Shown piece after piece: positions 43,636 through 52,436 of a stretch of DNA of 64,000 bases; within the stretch, counting starts at the first letter, position 1, and each line of letters opens with the position of its first letter. A model generated the notes under the pieces. That model saw only the letters and a program-made list of their open reading frames with translations. It made no database searches and was not told where the DNA came from. The position numbers and the translations under genes were made by a program. The DNA comes from Paractinoplanes rishiriensis (GTDB lineage: Bacteria; Actinomycetota; Actinomycetes; Mycobacteriales; Micromonosporaceae). The DNA is taken from positions 186,001-250,000 of the forward strand of contig NZ_BOMV01000007.1 in assembly GCF_016862375.1 (NCBI RefSeq). The letters run 5' to 3'.

Positions 43636-45270
43636 TCAGGCGTACCGGGACCAGAGATCGCGCATCGGTTCCCAGCTCTCTCCGATCCCTTCCTTCCAGA
43701 ACGCCAGCAAGTATCCCGCTATGGGCGTCTGAGCATCGTCCCACCACAGACCGCTGACCGTGCGGGTCCGCCCCTCCTCGGTGAGACGGTACGCATACTC
43801 AACGTAGTTGCCCTCGGTCCGCCCCGACGGCGCGGCCCGCTGCACCGCCGGCCCGATCCCCGGCGTCTCCTCCCGGGCATCCTGACCGGGGTCGAGCATC
43901 CGCTGCCGCGCCCGGTCCCGCTCCGCCGTCGACGTGTACTCCACGAAGATCGCGCTCATCCCGTCCAGCGTGCAGCGAACCCGAACCTTCTCCCCGCGGT
44001 TGAGAGCCGGCCCGTTGGGCTGCCCGCTGCGCGCACAACTGGAGAGGTACGGCAGAAAGCCCTCGACGACCGGCCCCAGCCCGGTGCCGGCAAAGTCGGG
44101 CCGGTTGACGTCAACCTGGCTGCGCTCAAAGACACCCAGCGCGGGAGGCCCGGCAGCCTTGGGCGTGACAGCGGCGGTTGCGTCCGGCGCGGTCGACCGC
44201 CCGACGAACCAGCCAGCCGCCCCGAAAACCAGCAACCCGACGATGAGGCCGATGGCGATGCCGGCGAAAAGGCGGGTGGGGCGGGGCGGCGGGGTGGGCT
44301 CGATGCGACGCCCGGACATGGGGAGGCCGAAGGGGTCGGCGCTCGGCGCGGCTTCGGCGGGGCTCCAGGCGGGGCTGCTGGGCGCGGGCTCCCCCGGACC
44401 CCAGCCGGGGCCGCCAGCCGCCGGCTCCGCGGGAACCCGGCCCGGACCACTCGACGCTGGATTTGCAGCATTCCAGGGCTGGCCGCTCGACACCGAAGTC
44501 GCGGAATTCGGCGGCCGGCCGCCCGATGCCGGTTCGGCAGGCGCCCAGGCCGGGCCGCTCGACGTGGGCTCCGGATCCCAGGCCGACTCCAGGGAAGGCT
44601 CGGCACCCCGCTCTCGGCGCCAGCCCGGCCGCTGCGCCGCGGAAGCCCGGCCCGGATCGCCGGTGGCCGGTCCCGCACTCCTGTCCCGCACCGGTCCGCC
44701 GGTGCGGGCGGCGTCCAGATCCGGCTGCCGGACCAGGTCGGCGTAGCGGCCGGCGCCCGCCGATCGCGGAGCGCCCGCATTCCAGCTCGCATCCCCGGCA
44801 CCCGGCGCCGCGGGTGGCCGCGCCGCCGTCCCAGGGCTGGGCGCCCAGTAGGCATCGCCCGTCGGCGGTCCCGCGGCGGGCGATGCGGGCCGCACCTCGG
44901 CCGACTCGAATCCGGCCGGTGGTCCGCTGCTCCACTGCTGCCCCGAACGTCCCTCGTCGTAAGGCGCCGCCTCCCCGCCCGTCTGCTGCGCGGACGTGAT
45001 CGGAAAGGCGAACGCCCCGGTGAACATGCCACCACCGGCGGCGGCCGAGGCTTCGGCGGCCGAGTTTTCGATGCCCGAGGTTTCCACAGCTGGGGTTGGG
45101 GCGGCTGGGGTTGGGGCAGCTGGGTTTTCGCCGGCTGGGCGGCGCTGGGCCGGGACGTAAAGCGGAGCCGACGGCTCGCTCGCGCGGGGCGCGGCGATCT
45201 GCTCGGTCGGCTCGGCAGCTTCCTGGAAGGGGGCGTAGCCCCGGTCAGGTTTCTCCGAGTCCTCGGTCAC
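43636..45270 (-). CDS. Single-pass membrane protein with long Pro/Ala-rich cytoplasmic region
   Basis: 544 residues from GTG 45270, ~10 nt after a GATAAT box, so possibly leaderless. The first ~330 residues are low complexity, rich in Pro, Ala, Gly and Ser, with degenerate ~20-residue units around SSGPAWAPAEPASGG. They should be disordered inside the cell. One membrane helix (LFAGIAIGLIVGLLVFGAAGWFVG, ~334-357) follows. The ~185-residue external domain has a Cys pair (YLSSCARSG, RVRCTLDGM) and ends in WKEGIGESWEPMRDLWSRYA. This layout resembles the non-kinase receptors seen beside Ser/Thr kinases, but the family is unknown to me. Confidence 0.7.
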   Translation of the reverse strand: MTEDSEKPDRGYAPFQEAAEPTEQIAAPRASEPSAPLYVPAQRRPAGENPAAPTPAAPTPAVETSGIENSAAEASAAAGGGMFTGAFAFPITSAQQTGGEAAPYDEGRSGQQWSSGPPAGFESAEVRPASPAAGPPTGDAYWAPSPGTAARPPAAPGAGDASWNAGAPRSAGAGRYADLVRQPDLDAARTGGPVRDRSAGPATGDPGRASAAQRPGWRRERGAEPSLESAWDPEPTSSGPAWAPAEPASGGRPPNSATSVSSGQPWNAANPASSGPGRVPAEPAAGGPGWGPGEPAPSSPAWSPAEAAPSADPFGLPMSGRRIEPTPPPRPTRLFAGIAIGLIVGLLVFGAAGWFVGRSTAPDATAAVTPKAAGPPALGVFERSQVDVNRPDFAGTGLGPVVEGFLPYLSSCARSGQPNGPALNRGEKVRVRCTLDGMSAIFVEYTSTAERDRARQRMLDPGQDAREETPGIGPAVQRAAPSGRTEGNYVEYAYRLTEEGRTRTVSGLWWDDAQTPIAGYLLAFWKEGIGESWEPMRDLWSRYA

Positions 45271-45413
45271 GACAGCCCAGATTATCACCGAGCGGCAATG
45301 ATCAATGTCCCTCAAGGACATCGCAACGTGCCATCCTCGATTGGCCTAAACACGCCCTGGGCTGGGCAGACGTATCTCTATGCCAGCTCAGGCCGTCAGA
45401 CCTAAGTACACAC

Positions 45414-46121
45414 TCAGGGTGACGCCTCGTCGGCCAACGCGTCGGCGTCGATCTGGTCGGCGAACTCGGCCGCCTCGGCGTCGCGGGCGGCCAGCGCGTC
45501 CTTCACGGTTCGGATCGCCACGCCGGCCGGGTAGCCCTTGCGCGCCAGCATCCCGACGAGCCGCCGGAACACCGCCTCGGGCGTGCCGGTGGCGGTGCGC
45601 AGTTTGCGGTCGACCAGGACGCGCGCGGTCGCGGCCTCCTCGTCGTCGTCGAGGGTTTCCAGCGCCTCCCCGGCCACCTCGGCGTCGACCCCGCGCTGCC
45701 GCAACTCGTTGGCCAGCGCCCGGCGGGCGAGCCCGCGCCCCTGGTGCCGGCTGGACACCCAGGCACGCGCGAACGCGGCGTCGTCGATGATGCCGACCTC
45801 GTCGTAGCGGTCGAGCACCTCGGCGATCACCTCGGCCGAGATGCCCTTGGCGGCGAGCGCCTTGGCGAGTTCGGCCCGGGTGCGCGGCCGCCCCGCGAGC
45901 TGGCGCAGGCAGATCTCCCGGGCGCGTTCCGGCTCGCTCTGCTGTGGGGTCGCGGGGATTCCGCCCGGCGAGCCACGCCGGCGGCGGTGCGGGACGTTGC
46001 CGCGTTCCGTCCCGTCGCCGACAGACTCGCCGGGCGGTTGCTCATCGGAAGTCCGGCGAGCGGCCCGGGGCGGGGCGGCATCCCACCCACGCCCGGACCG
46101 TGCACCGCGTCGTCCGGCCAT
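45414..46121 (-). CDS. recX: RecA regulator RecX
   Basis: 235 residues. A ~65-residue basic, disordered N-terminus precedes the three-helix repeats of RecX: ICLRQLAGRPRTRAELAKALAAKGISAEVIAEVLDRYDEVGIIDDAAFARAWVSSR, then QGRGLARRALANELRQRGVDAEVAGEAL, and the third repeat with VFRRLVGMLARKGYPAGVA. RecX caps or blocks RecA filaments. It starts 16 bp after recA ends, in the usual recA-recX operon. Confidence 0.95.
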   Translation of the reverse strand: MAGRRGARSGRGWDAAPPRAARRTSDEQPPGESVGDGTERGNVPHRRRRGSPGGIPATPQQSEPERAREICLRQLAGRPRTRAELAKALAAKGISAEVIAEVLDRYDEVGIIDDAAFARAWVSSRHQGRGLARRALANELRQRGVDAEVAGEALETLDDDEEAATARVLVDRKLRTATGTPEAVFRRLVGMLARKGYPAGVAIRTVKDALAARDAEAAEFADQIDADALADEASP

Positions 46122-46137
46122 CTGGCCTTACCTCGAT

Positions 46138-47184
<1,047 letters not shown>

Positions 47185-47247
47185 GTCCGCCACCCCTGTA
47201 CTCGATTTCGCGGGCGTCTTCGCCGAGCCTCTGTTCACCACGGGAAC

Positions 47248-47270
47248 AAGGTAGGGGGTGGGTATGACAA
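47248..47270 (-). promoter_or_regulatory. recA: PafBC-class (RecA-NDp-like) promoter of recA
   Basis: On the minus strand TTGTCATAC (47270-47262), an 8-nt gap and TACCTT (47253-47248) match the TTGTCRNNN-N8-TAnnnT pattern of RecA/LexA-independent damage promoters. The start would be near 47241, ~57 nt before the recA ATG. Confidence 0.65.
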
Positions 47271-47323
47271 AAATTCGCCGCCCCGCCCTGAGCTGTGGAT
47301 GACCAGGCCGCTGTGGACAATAG

Positions 47324-47339
47324 CCGAACACTTGTTCTA
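47324..47339. promoter_or_regulatory. SOS (LexA) box of recA
   Basis: CCGAACACTTGTTCTA matches TCGAAC-N4-GTTCGA at 10 of 12 positions with both CGAAC and GTTC cores intact. A weaker second site, CAGAACAAGCGTACGA, lies at 47355-47370, just before the DUF3046 stop. Confidence 0.75.
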
Positions 47340-47378
47340 GATCGAGCGACACGCCAGAACAAGCGTACGAAAACCGCA

Positions 47379-47579
47379 TCAATGCAGGCGAGCAGGCACC
47401 CGATCGGGGTACGCGGCCACCACGGCACGCCAGATAGTAGTGGTATCAATACCGTCGGCAATTGCCTGATCGATCGTCCGGTCCCCGAGTGCCCCAAACG
47501 AATGGTCGGCCGCAATGCTGCGCGCATAGCCGGCCCCGAATGCCTGCTCGAGCCGCGTCCAGAAATCCGTCAACCGCAC
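47379..47579 (-). CDS. DUF3046 protein
   Basis: 66 residues. [66 protein letters not shown] fits the small DUF3046 family found directly upstream of recA in actinobacteria; the motif positions are LTDFW at 3-7 and the tail VPARLH at the end. It is probably an all-helical protein. It reads toward recA and ends 195 bp before it, across the SOS box. Its role is unknown. Confidence 0.88.
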   Translation of the reverse strand: MRLTDFWTRLEQAFGAGYARSIAADHSFGALGDRTIDQAIADGIDTTTIWRAVVAAYPDRVPARLH

Positions 47580-47674
47580 CCCACGAGCCTACTCACGCCC
47601 GCCGAGGACCCCAGAACCAACAAACCCGCCGAGATACAGCGCCGGCCGAGACGAGGGTCGAGGGCCGGCGAGGA

Positions 47675-47702
47675 GGGACCGGGGGCGAGGAGGGACCGGG
47701 GG
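47675..47702 (+). repeat. G-rich tandem repeat with G-quadruplex potential
   Basis: Two copies of GAGGAGGGACCGGGGGC lie head to tail. The G runs (3, 5, 3 and 5 bases) with loops of 3, 6 and 3 nt satisfy the usual G-quadruplex pattern on the + strand. It lies in the ~220-bp gap between the DUF3046 and udgX genes. Confidence 0.55.
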
Positions 47703-47773
47703 CGGAGGCGAGGAGGGCTGGGACCTGGGCGAAGCCTCAGAGGGCGCGGGGCGGAGGCCGCCCCGGAGGCGGA

Positions 47774-47797
47774 GGCGCAGGCGCAGGCGCAGGCGCA
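47774..47797 (+). repeat. Four tandem GGCGCA hexamers
   Basis: Four exact copies of GGCGCA end 5 bp before the udgX stop codon (minus-strand gene). It is a short microsatellite in the 3' untranslated part of that gene; it encodes nothing. Confidence 0.7.
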
Positions 47798-47802
47798 ACG
47801 GG

Positions 47803-48462
47803 TCAGAGGGTGGAGGCGGCTACCTTCAGGTCGTCTACCAGGCCGGTGTAGGCGACTTCGCGGTTGTCGGCTCTCAGGACTGCGGAGGGGTGGATGGTGG
47901 CTAGGGCCTGGATTTCGGCTACCGGGAAGTCTTCGGGGTGCTGGGCGGAGGCGGGCCACGGCATGAGTTGGCCCCGGGAGCGGGTGATGCGGAAGGACGG
48001 GCCCAGCAGGGCCTTGGCGGCAGTGGCGCCGAGGATGACGACGAGGTCGGGCTTGAGCTGGGCGAATTCGGCGACCAGCCACGGGCGGCACGCGGTGATG
48101 TGGGCGGGGCCGGGGGTCTGGTGGATGCGGCGCTTGCCGCGCAGCTCGAAGCGGAAGTGCTTGACGGCGTTGGTGATGTAGAGGTCGCTGGGGTCGATGC
48201 CGGCGTCGTCGACCGCGTCGCGCAGCAGGCGGCCGGCGGGGCCCACGAAGGGCAGGCCGTGCTGGTCCTCCACGTCGCCGGGCTGCTCGCCGACGAACAC
48301 GATTTTGGCGTGTGGGGCGCCGCGGCCGAAGACGGTCTGGGTGGCATCCGCATACAGTTCGCAGCCCCGGCAGCCGGCGGCGGCAGACTTGAGCTCCTCG
48401 ATGCTCCGCGGGTGCGGCGGCACCCACTCCTGCGCGCCGACCGGCGCCTCGGTCCTTGGCAT
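47803..48462 (-). CDS. udgX: UdgX-type uracil-DNA glycosylase/uracil-DNA cross-linking protein
   Basis: 219 residues from ATG 48462. The family 4-like core has the Fe-S cysteine pair CRGCELY, motif A GEQPGDVEDQHGLPFVGPAGRLL, and motif B TIHPSAVLR. Between them the protein carries KRRIH at 110-114, the insertion that sets UdgX apart from ordinary family 4 enzymes. In M. smegmatis UdgX the matching His (H109) attacks the sugar and leaves the protein covalently joined to the uracil site. The same chemistry is expected here through H114. It is encoded 0.9 kb from DUF3046-recA. Confidence 0.9.
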   Translation of the reverse strand: MPRTEAPVGAQEWVPPHPRSIEELKSAAAGCRGCELYADATQTVFGRGAPHAKIVFVGEQPGDVEDQHGLPFVGPAGRLLRDAVDDAGIDPSDLYITNAVKHFRFELRGKRRIHQTPGPAHITACRPWLVAEFAQLKPDLVVILGATAAKALLGPSFRITRSRGQLMPWPASAQHPEDFPVAEIQALATIHPSAVLRADNREVAYTGLVDDLKVAASTL

Positions 48463-48639
48463 CCCACCGTTGTACCCGAACGGGGTGCGGCTAGGCATGG
48501 CGGGACCCCGTCGCGGTACAGCGGGACCACCGCGACACGCGAACGCGCCCTGCGGCCCGGTGTTGCACCTGGCCGCGCTGCTCGGCGGGGGCTGACCGGA
48601 CCGGCGGTGACGGTGCCGTCGCGTACCTCCGAAGGAAAA

Positions 48640-49986
48640 TCACCGTGCCGGGGTGGGCAGGTGGGCCGGGTGAGCGGCGGACGAGACGGCGTCGGCCAGG
48701 GCGGGAATGGCGTCGTCGTCGAGCGGGCTGACCGTGATCCTGATGCCGGGTGGCGTGTTGATGCGGAAGAGCGAGCCGGGGGCGACGGCATAACCGGCGT
48801 CGCGCAGCAGGCCGACGGTGCGGGTCTCGTCGGGGACGTGGACCCAGGCGTTGATGCCGGTCGTGCCGTGGGCCGGCAGACCGCGTTGCCGGAGGGCGTG
48901 ACACAGGGCGTTGCGGCGGCGCGTGTAATCAGCGGCGGCCGCGGACACCTGCGCGGTCACCTCGTCGTCGAGCCAGAGGCGCAGCAAGAGTCGCTGAAGG
49001 ACGGTGGAGACCCAGCCGGCGCCGACCCGCATGCGGCCGACCACCCGGGCGATCGTGGTCTGGTCGCCGGCGACCACGGCGATGCGCAGGTCGGGGCCGA
49101 ACGGCTTGGACGCGGACCGGATGAACGCCCACGAACCGGTGACCGGGCCGAGGCAGTGCAGGGTGGCGCCGGCCAGCTCGGCGGCGTGGTCGTCCTCGAT
49201 GAGCAGCACGGACGGGTGATCGATCAGGATGTCGCGCAGTGCGGCGGCCCGGGTCGCGGTGACGGCGGCACCGGTCGGATTTTGGGCGCGGACCGTGATG
49301 AGCACCGCGCGGACGCCGGAGCGCAGGGCCTCGGACAGCGACTCGGGATCGGGACCCTGGTCGTTGACGGTGATCGGCACCGGCCGCAGGCCCAGTGCGG
49401 CGACCAGATCGAGCACGTTGGCCCAGCCGGGATCCTCGACCGCGACCGCGTCACCGGGGCGCAGATGAGCGGTGAGCAGGCGCTCGATGGCGTCGAGAGT
49501 GCCCGAGGTGGCGGTGATCGTGGCGTCGCCCATCGGCACGCCGTCGGCCTCGAGACGGGGGCGGGCCAGGTCGATCAGCTCGGGCATGGCGACCGCGGAC
49601 GCGTAGCCCTGCGGCGGGCCGTTCGACTCGGCGACCGCGTGCAGCCCGTGGCCGAGCGGCGGGAGCAGGCGCAGGTCGGGCTCGCCGGAGGAGAGGTCGA
49701 GCACACCCTCGGGCACGGGCAGGCGCAGCGCCACCCGGTCACCGCTGATCGGCGGGCGGGAGCGGACCCGGGTGCCGCGGCGGCCGTCGGACTCGATCAC
49801 GCCGCGTTGCCGCAGGTCCTGATAGGCCTTGGCCACGGTGGCGGGACTGACCTGGAGATCGGCGGCCAGGAGGCGGATCGGCGGCAGCGGCACGCCCCAG
49901 TCGATGGTGCCCTTGCGAACACCCGTCTCGATGCTCGCCGAAATCGATGCGGCGCTGTCGCCGCTCACCTGGTACTGTGCTGACAC
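48640..49986 (-). CDS. MocR-family regulator (GntR HTH fused to aminotransferase-like domain)
   Basis: 448 residues from GTG 49986. The winged helix is LPPIRLLAADLQVSPATVAKAYQDLRQRGVIESDGRRGTRV (~35-75). The rest is a fold-type I PLP domain: TATSGTLDAIERLL, EDPGWANVLDL, VRAQNPTG, and the PLP-binding Lys K294 in SASKPFGPDLR. MocR proteins usually sense pyridoxal phosphate or an amino-compound adduct and act on an adjacent divergent gene. Here that gene encodes a PNPOx-like/GNAT fusion, and a palindrome at 49997-50010 lies between them. Confidence 0.9.
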   Translation of the reverse strand: MSAQYQVSGDSAASISASIETGVRKGTIDWGVPLPPIRLLAADLQVSPATVAKAYQDLRQRGVIESDGRRGTRVRSRPPISGDRVALRLPVPEGVLDLSSGEPDLRLLPPLGHGLHAVAESNGPPQGYASAVAMPELIDLARPRLEADGVPMGDATITATSGTLDAIERLLTAHLRPGDAVAVEDPGWANVLDLVAALGLRPVPITVNDQGPDPESLSEALRSGVRAVLITVRAQNPTGAAVTATRAAALRDILIDHPSVLLIEDDHAAELAGATLHCLGPVTGSWAFIRSASKPFGPDLRIAVVAGDQTTIARVVGRMRVGAGWVSTVLQRLLLRLWLDDEVTAQVSAAAADYTRRRNALCHALRQRGLPAHGTTGINAWVHVPDETRTVGLLRDAGYAVAPGSLFRINTPPGIRITVSPLDDDAIPALADAVSSAAHPAHLPTPAR

Positions 49987-49996
49987 AAGATTGATT

Positions 49997-50010
49997 CTGT
50001 ACTAGTACAG
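49997..50010. promoter_or_regulatory. Perfect 14-bp palindrome between the MocR and PNPOx-like genes
   Basis: CTGTACTAGTACAG is self-complementary over its full length. It is centred in the 48-bp divergent gap, 10 bp from the MocR start and 24 bp from the other start, so a bound dimer would affect both promoters. Confidence 0.7.
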
Positions 50011-50034
50011 CGCACCATGCAAGAGGAGGGGCCG

Positions 50035-51297
50035 ATGTCCGAGCCATATGCGGCGACGGAGCGCACCACCGCCACCCGCATGCGCGACCGGATGGGCTAC
50101 GAACGCGACACCGCACACGCCATCCTCGACGAGGGGTATGACTGTTCCGTTGCCTTCGTGGTCGACGGCGAGCCCCGCGTGCTGCCCACGCTGCATGTGC
50201 GCGTCGGTGACACTCTTTATCTGCACGGGTCGAGCGGCGCCCGGCTCGGTCTGGCGGCCCGCGGCGACGGGGTCCGGGTCTGCGTGAGTGTCACGCTGCT
50301 CGACGGCCTGGTCTATGGGCGGTCCCAGTTTCACCACAGCGCCAACTACCGCTCGGTCGTGGCGCACGGCGTCGCGCGGCAGGTGGTCGACCCGGCGGAA
50401 AAGCTGACGGCCATGACTGCCCTCGTCGACCGGGTGGGCGCGGGCCGCGCCGCGGACAGCCGGCCACCGACCAGACAGGAACTGGCCCAGACCAGCGTGC
50501 TGGCGCTCGCGCTCGACGAGGTCTCGGCGCGCACCCGCAGCGGCGGCGTGCGTGACGACGAGCGCGACCTCGATCTTCCGCACTGGGCGGGCGTGCTGCC
50601 GCTGCGGCGGGTGGCCGACGCGCCGGTGACCGACGAGGGGGTGACCGGGGCGCCGCCCGGCTATCTGCCCGGCCGCGAGCCGCAGTGGGTCACGCCGGTC
50701 ACGCTGACCGGCCGGCACGTCCGGCTCGAACCGATCACGCCCGGGCACGTGGACGGCCTGTTCGAGGCGCTGGCCGACGACGAGGTCTGGGAATACCTGC
50801 CGAGCGTGCGCCCGCAGACCCGCGACGAGATGGCCGTGCACGTGACGAGCGCCCTGGAGCAGACCTGGCTGGGCGAGCGGGCGGCGTGGGCACAGGTCGA
50901 GCCGGCGACCGGCCGGGTGATCGGCATGACGAGCTATCACGACATCGATCCGGTACGCCGCTCGCTCGGCATCGGTCACACCGTGGTGGGCCGCCCGTGG
51001 TGGCGCAGCGGGGTCAACACCGAGGCCAAGCTGATGCTGCTGGAGCACGCGTTCGAGGTGCTCGGTGCCGAGACGGTCTTCTGGTACACCGACATCCGCA
51101 ACTGGCGCTCGCAGCAGGCGATCGCCCGGCTCGGCGCGAGTCGCGACGGTCTGATCCGCCGGCACCGGCTGCGGCCGGACGGCTCGTGGCGCGACTCGGT
51201 GCTCTATGCGATGACGGCCGACGAGTGGCCGGCCGCGGCGGAGCGGCTGCGGGAGCGGCTGGCGGCGGGTGGCTCGGCAGCGCTGGCGAAAACGTAG
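50035..51297 (+). CDS. Fusion: PNPOx-like flavin-binding domain + GNAT acetyltransferase
   Basis: 420 residues from ATG 50035, after AGGAGGGG; ATG 50017 precedes that site and is less likely. Residues ~1-205 are a split-barrel FMN-binding fold (DEGYDCSVAFVVDGEPRVLPTLHVRVGDTLYLHGSSGARLGL, FHHSANYRSVVAHG). Residues ~225-400 are a GNAT fold (TLTGRHVRLEPITPGHVDGLFEAL, IGHTVVGRPWWRSGVNTEAKLMLLEHAFE, NWRSQQAIARLGASRDG). This two-domain arrangement recurs next to MocR regulators in actinobacteria. The acetyl acceptor and any flavin chemistry are unknown. It ends at a shared terminator with the Spo0M-like gene. Confidence 0.88.
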   Translation: MSEPYAATERTTATRMRDRMGYERDTAHAILDEGYDCSVAFVVDGEPRVLPTLHVRVGDTLYLHGSSGARLGLAARGDGVRVCVSVTLLDGLVYGRSQFHHSANYRSVVAHGVARQVVDPAEKLTAMTALVDRVGAGRAADSRPPTRQELAQTSVLALALDEVSARTRSGGVRDDERDLDLPHWAGVLPLRRVADAPVTDEGVTGAPPGYLPGREPQWVTPVTLTGRHVRLEPITPGHVDGLFEALADDEVWEYLPSVRPQTRDEMAVHVTSALEQTWLGERAAWAQVEPATGRVIGMTSYHDIDPVRRSLGIGHTVVGRPWWRSGVNTEAKLMLLEHAFEVLGAETVFWYTDIRNWRSQQAIARLGASRDGLIRRHRLRPDGSWRDSVLYAMTADEWPAAAERLRERLAAGGSAALAKT

Positions 51298-51328
51298 GGA
51301 GGGGCTGGCGGCGGGTGGAGCTGGTGGA

Positions 51329-51359
51329 ACGGCCGGGCCGGCGAGGCCGGCCCGGCCGT
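51329..51359. terminator. Bidirectional terminator hairpin
   Basis: ACGGCCGGGCCGGC (51329-51342) and its exact complement (51346-51359) form a 14-bp stem with a 3-nt loop, between the stops of the convergent PNPOx/GNAT and Spo0M-like genes. Confidence 0.75.
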
Positions 51360-51391
51360 GTCCTTGGTCCGGCTCGCGCCGGGACCGAGGG

Positions 51392-52381
51392 CTACTCCTC
51401 GAAGTCGCCGCCGTCGTCTTCGAAGACCTCCTCGGCTACCTCTCCGAGGACCATGCCGCCGACGATGCCGCCGGCTACGCCCGCGGCCATCCCGCCCATG
51501 CCCATGCCGTGGCCGCGGCGAACGTGGCCGTGGTGGCCGTGGCCGCCGCCGAAAGCGCCATAGCCGCCGTGGCCGCCATGCCCGCCCGGGAAGCCGCCGT
51601 GGCCGCTGCGCAAGCCCTGGTAGCGGCCCGCGGCCTCGCTCACCCACGACTCCACTACCGAGGTCCAGTTTGCGGTGTCGGCCTCGGCGTGGGAGACGCG
51701 GAAGCGGCCGTAGGCGTCATGACCGGCGGTCAGGAAGCCGCCGCGCTTGTCGAACTCGAGGATCACCTCTACCCCGGACGGGTCGGCGATGAAAGTCACC
51801 TCTACCTCGTTGATGCCGCCCGCGTACTGCGGGGGCGGGAAAAACTCGATCTCCTGGTAGAAGGGCAGCTGCTGGCGTACGCCGTAGATGCCGCCGTGTT
51901 CCAGGTCGGCGTTCTTGAAGCGGAAGCCCAGCTGGGCGAACGCGTCCAGGATGCGCTCCTGTGCGGGCAGCGGGTGCACCGCCACCTCGTCCAGGTCGCC
52001 CTTGTCGACGGCCTTCGCGACCGCCAGTTCGGTGCGCAGGCCCATGGTCATGCCGTGCAGGCGCTGGCCGTAGACGTGGGTGATCGGGGTCTCCCACGGC
52101 ACCGGGAACGAGAACGGCAGGTCGCGCTGCTCCCCCTTCCGCAGCTGGAAACCGCCGGCCACCGGGACCCGGTGGAACTCCACGAAACCGTCGCCGTGCT
52201 CGGATTCGACGCGGGTGACCAGGCCGAGCACCACCTGTTCGATGGTGACGTCGTGGTCGCCGCCGGTGATTTTGACCTGACCGTCCAGGGTCAGGCCGGG
52301 TCGGGTGTTCGGGTTCGCCAGCACAGTGTCGACGGATGGGCCGCCGACGCCGAAGGCGCGCATCATCTTCTTGAAAACCAC
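51392..52381 (-). CDS. Spo0M-like (arrestin-fold) protein with His/Gly-rich tail
   Basis: 329 residues from GTG 52381, 8 nt after AAGGAGGA. The first ~240 residues match the Spo0M/SpoOM family: MMRAFGVGGPSVDTVLANPNTRPGLTLDGQVKITGGDHDVTIEQVVLGLVTR, FPVPWETPITHVYGQRL, and DPSGVEVILEFDKR. The fold resembles an arrestin-like scaffold. The C-terminus has GHGGFPGGHGGHGGYGAFGG-type His/Gly repeats, a small hydrophobic Gly-zipper (GMAAGVAGGIVGGMVLG) and an acidic end (EDDGGDFEE). Family members affect sporulation or cell form in Bacillus and actinobacteria; the mechanism is unclear. The His tail may bind metal. Confidence 0.88.
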   Translation of the reverse strand: MVFKKMMRAFGVGGPSVDTVLANPNTRPGLTLDGQVKITGGDHDVTIEQVVLGLVTRVESEHGDGFVEFHRVPVAGGFQLRKGEQRDLPFSFPVPWETPITHVYGQRLHGMTMGLRTELAVAKAVDKGDLDEVAVHPLPAQERILDAFAQLGFRFKNADLEHGGIYGVRQQLPFYQEIEFFPPPQYAGGINEVEVTFIADPSGVEVILEFDKRGGFLTAGHDAYGRFRVSHAEADTANWTSVVESWVSEAAGRYQGLRSGHGGFPGGHGGHGGYGAFGGGHGHHGHVRRGHGMGMGGMAAGVAGGIVGGMVLGEVAEEVFEDDGGDFEE

Positions 52382-52436
52382 CGGGTCATTCCTCCTTGAA
52401 GAGACAGGGTGGCGAATCAACAAATGGGGTGGCGGA

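Noticed and set aside
47281..47320. Two CTGTGGA strings near recA as DnaA boxes
   Set aside because: CTGTGGATGA and CTGTGGACAA each miss the 9-bp consensus; too weak, and no origin genes are nearby.
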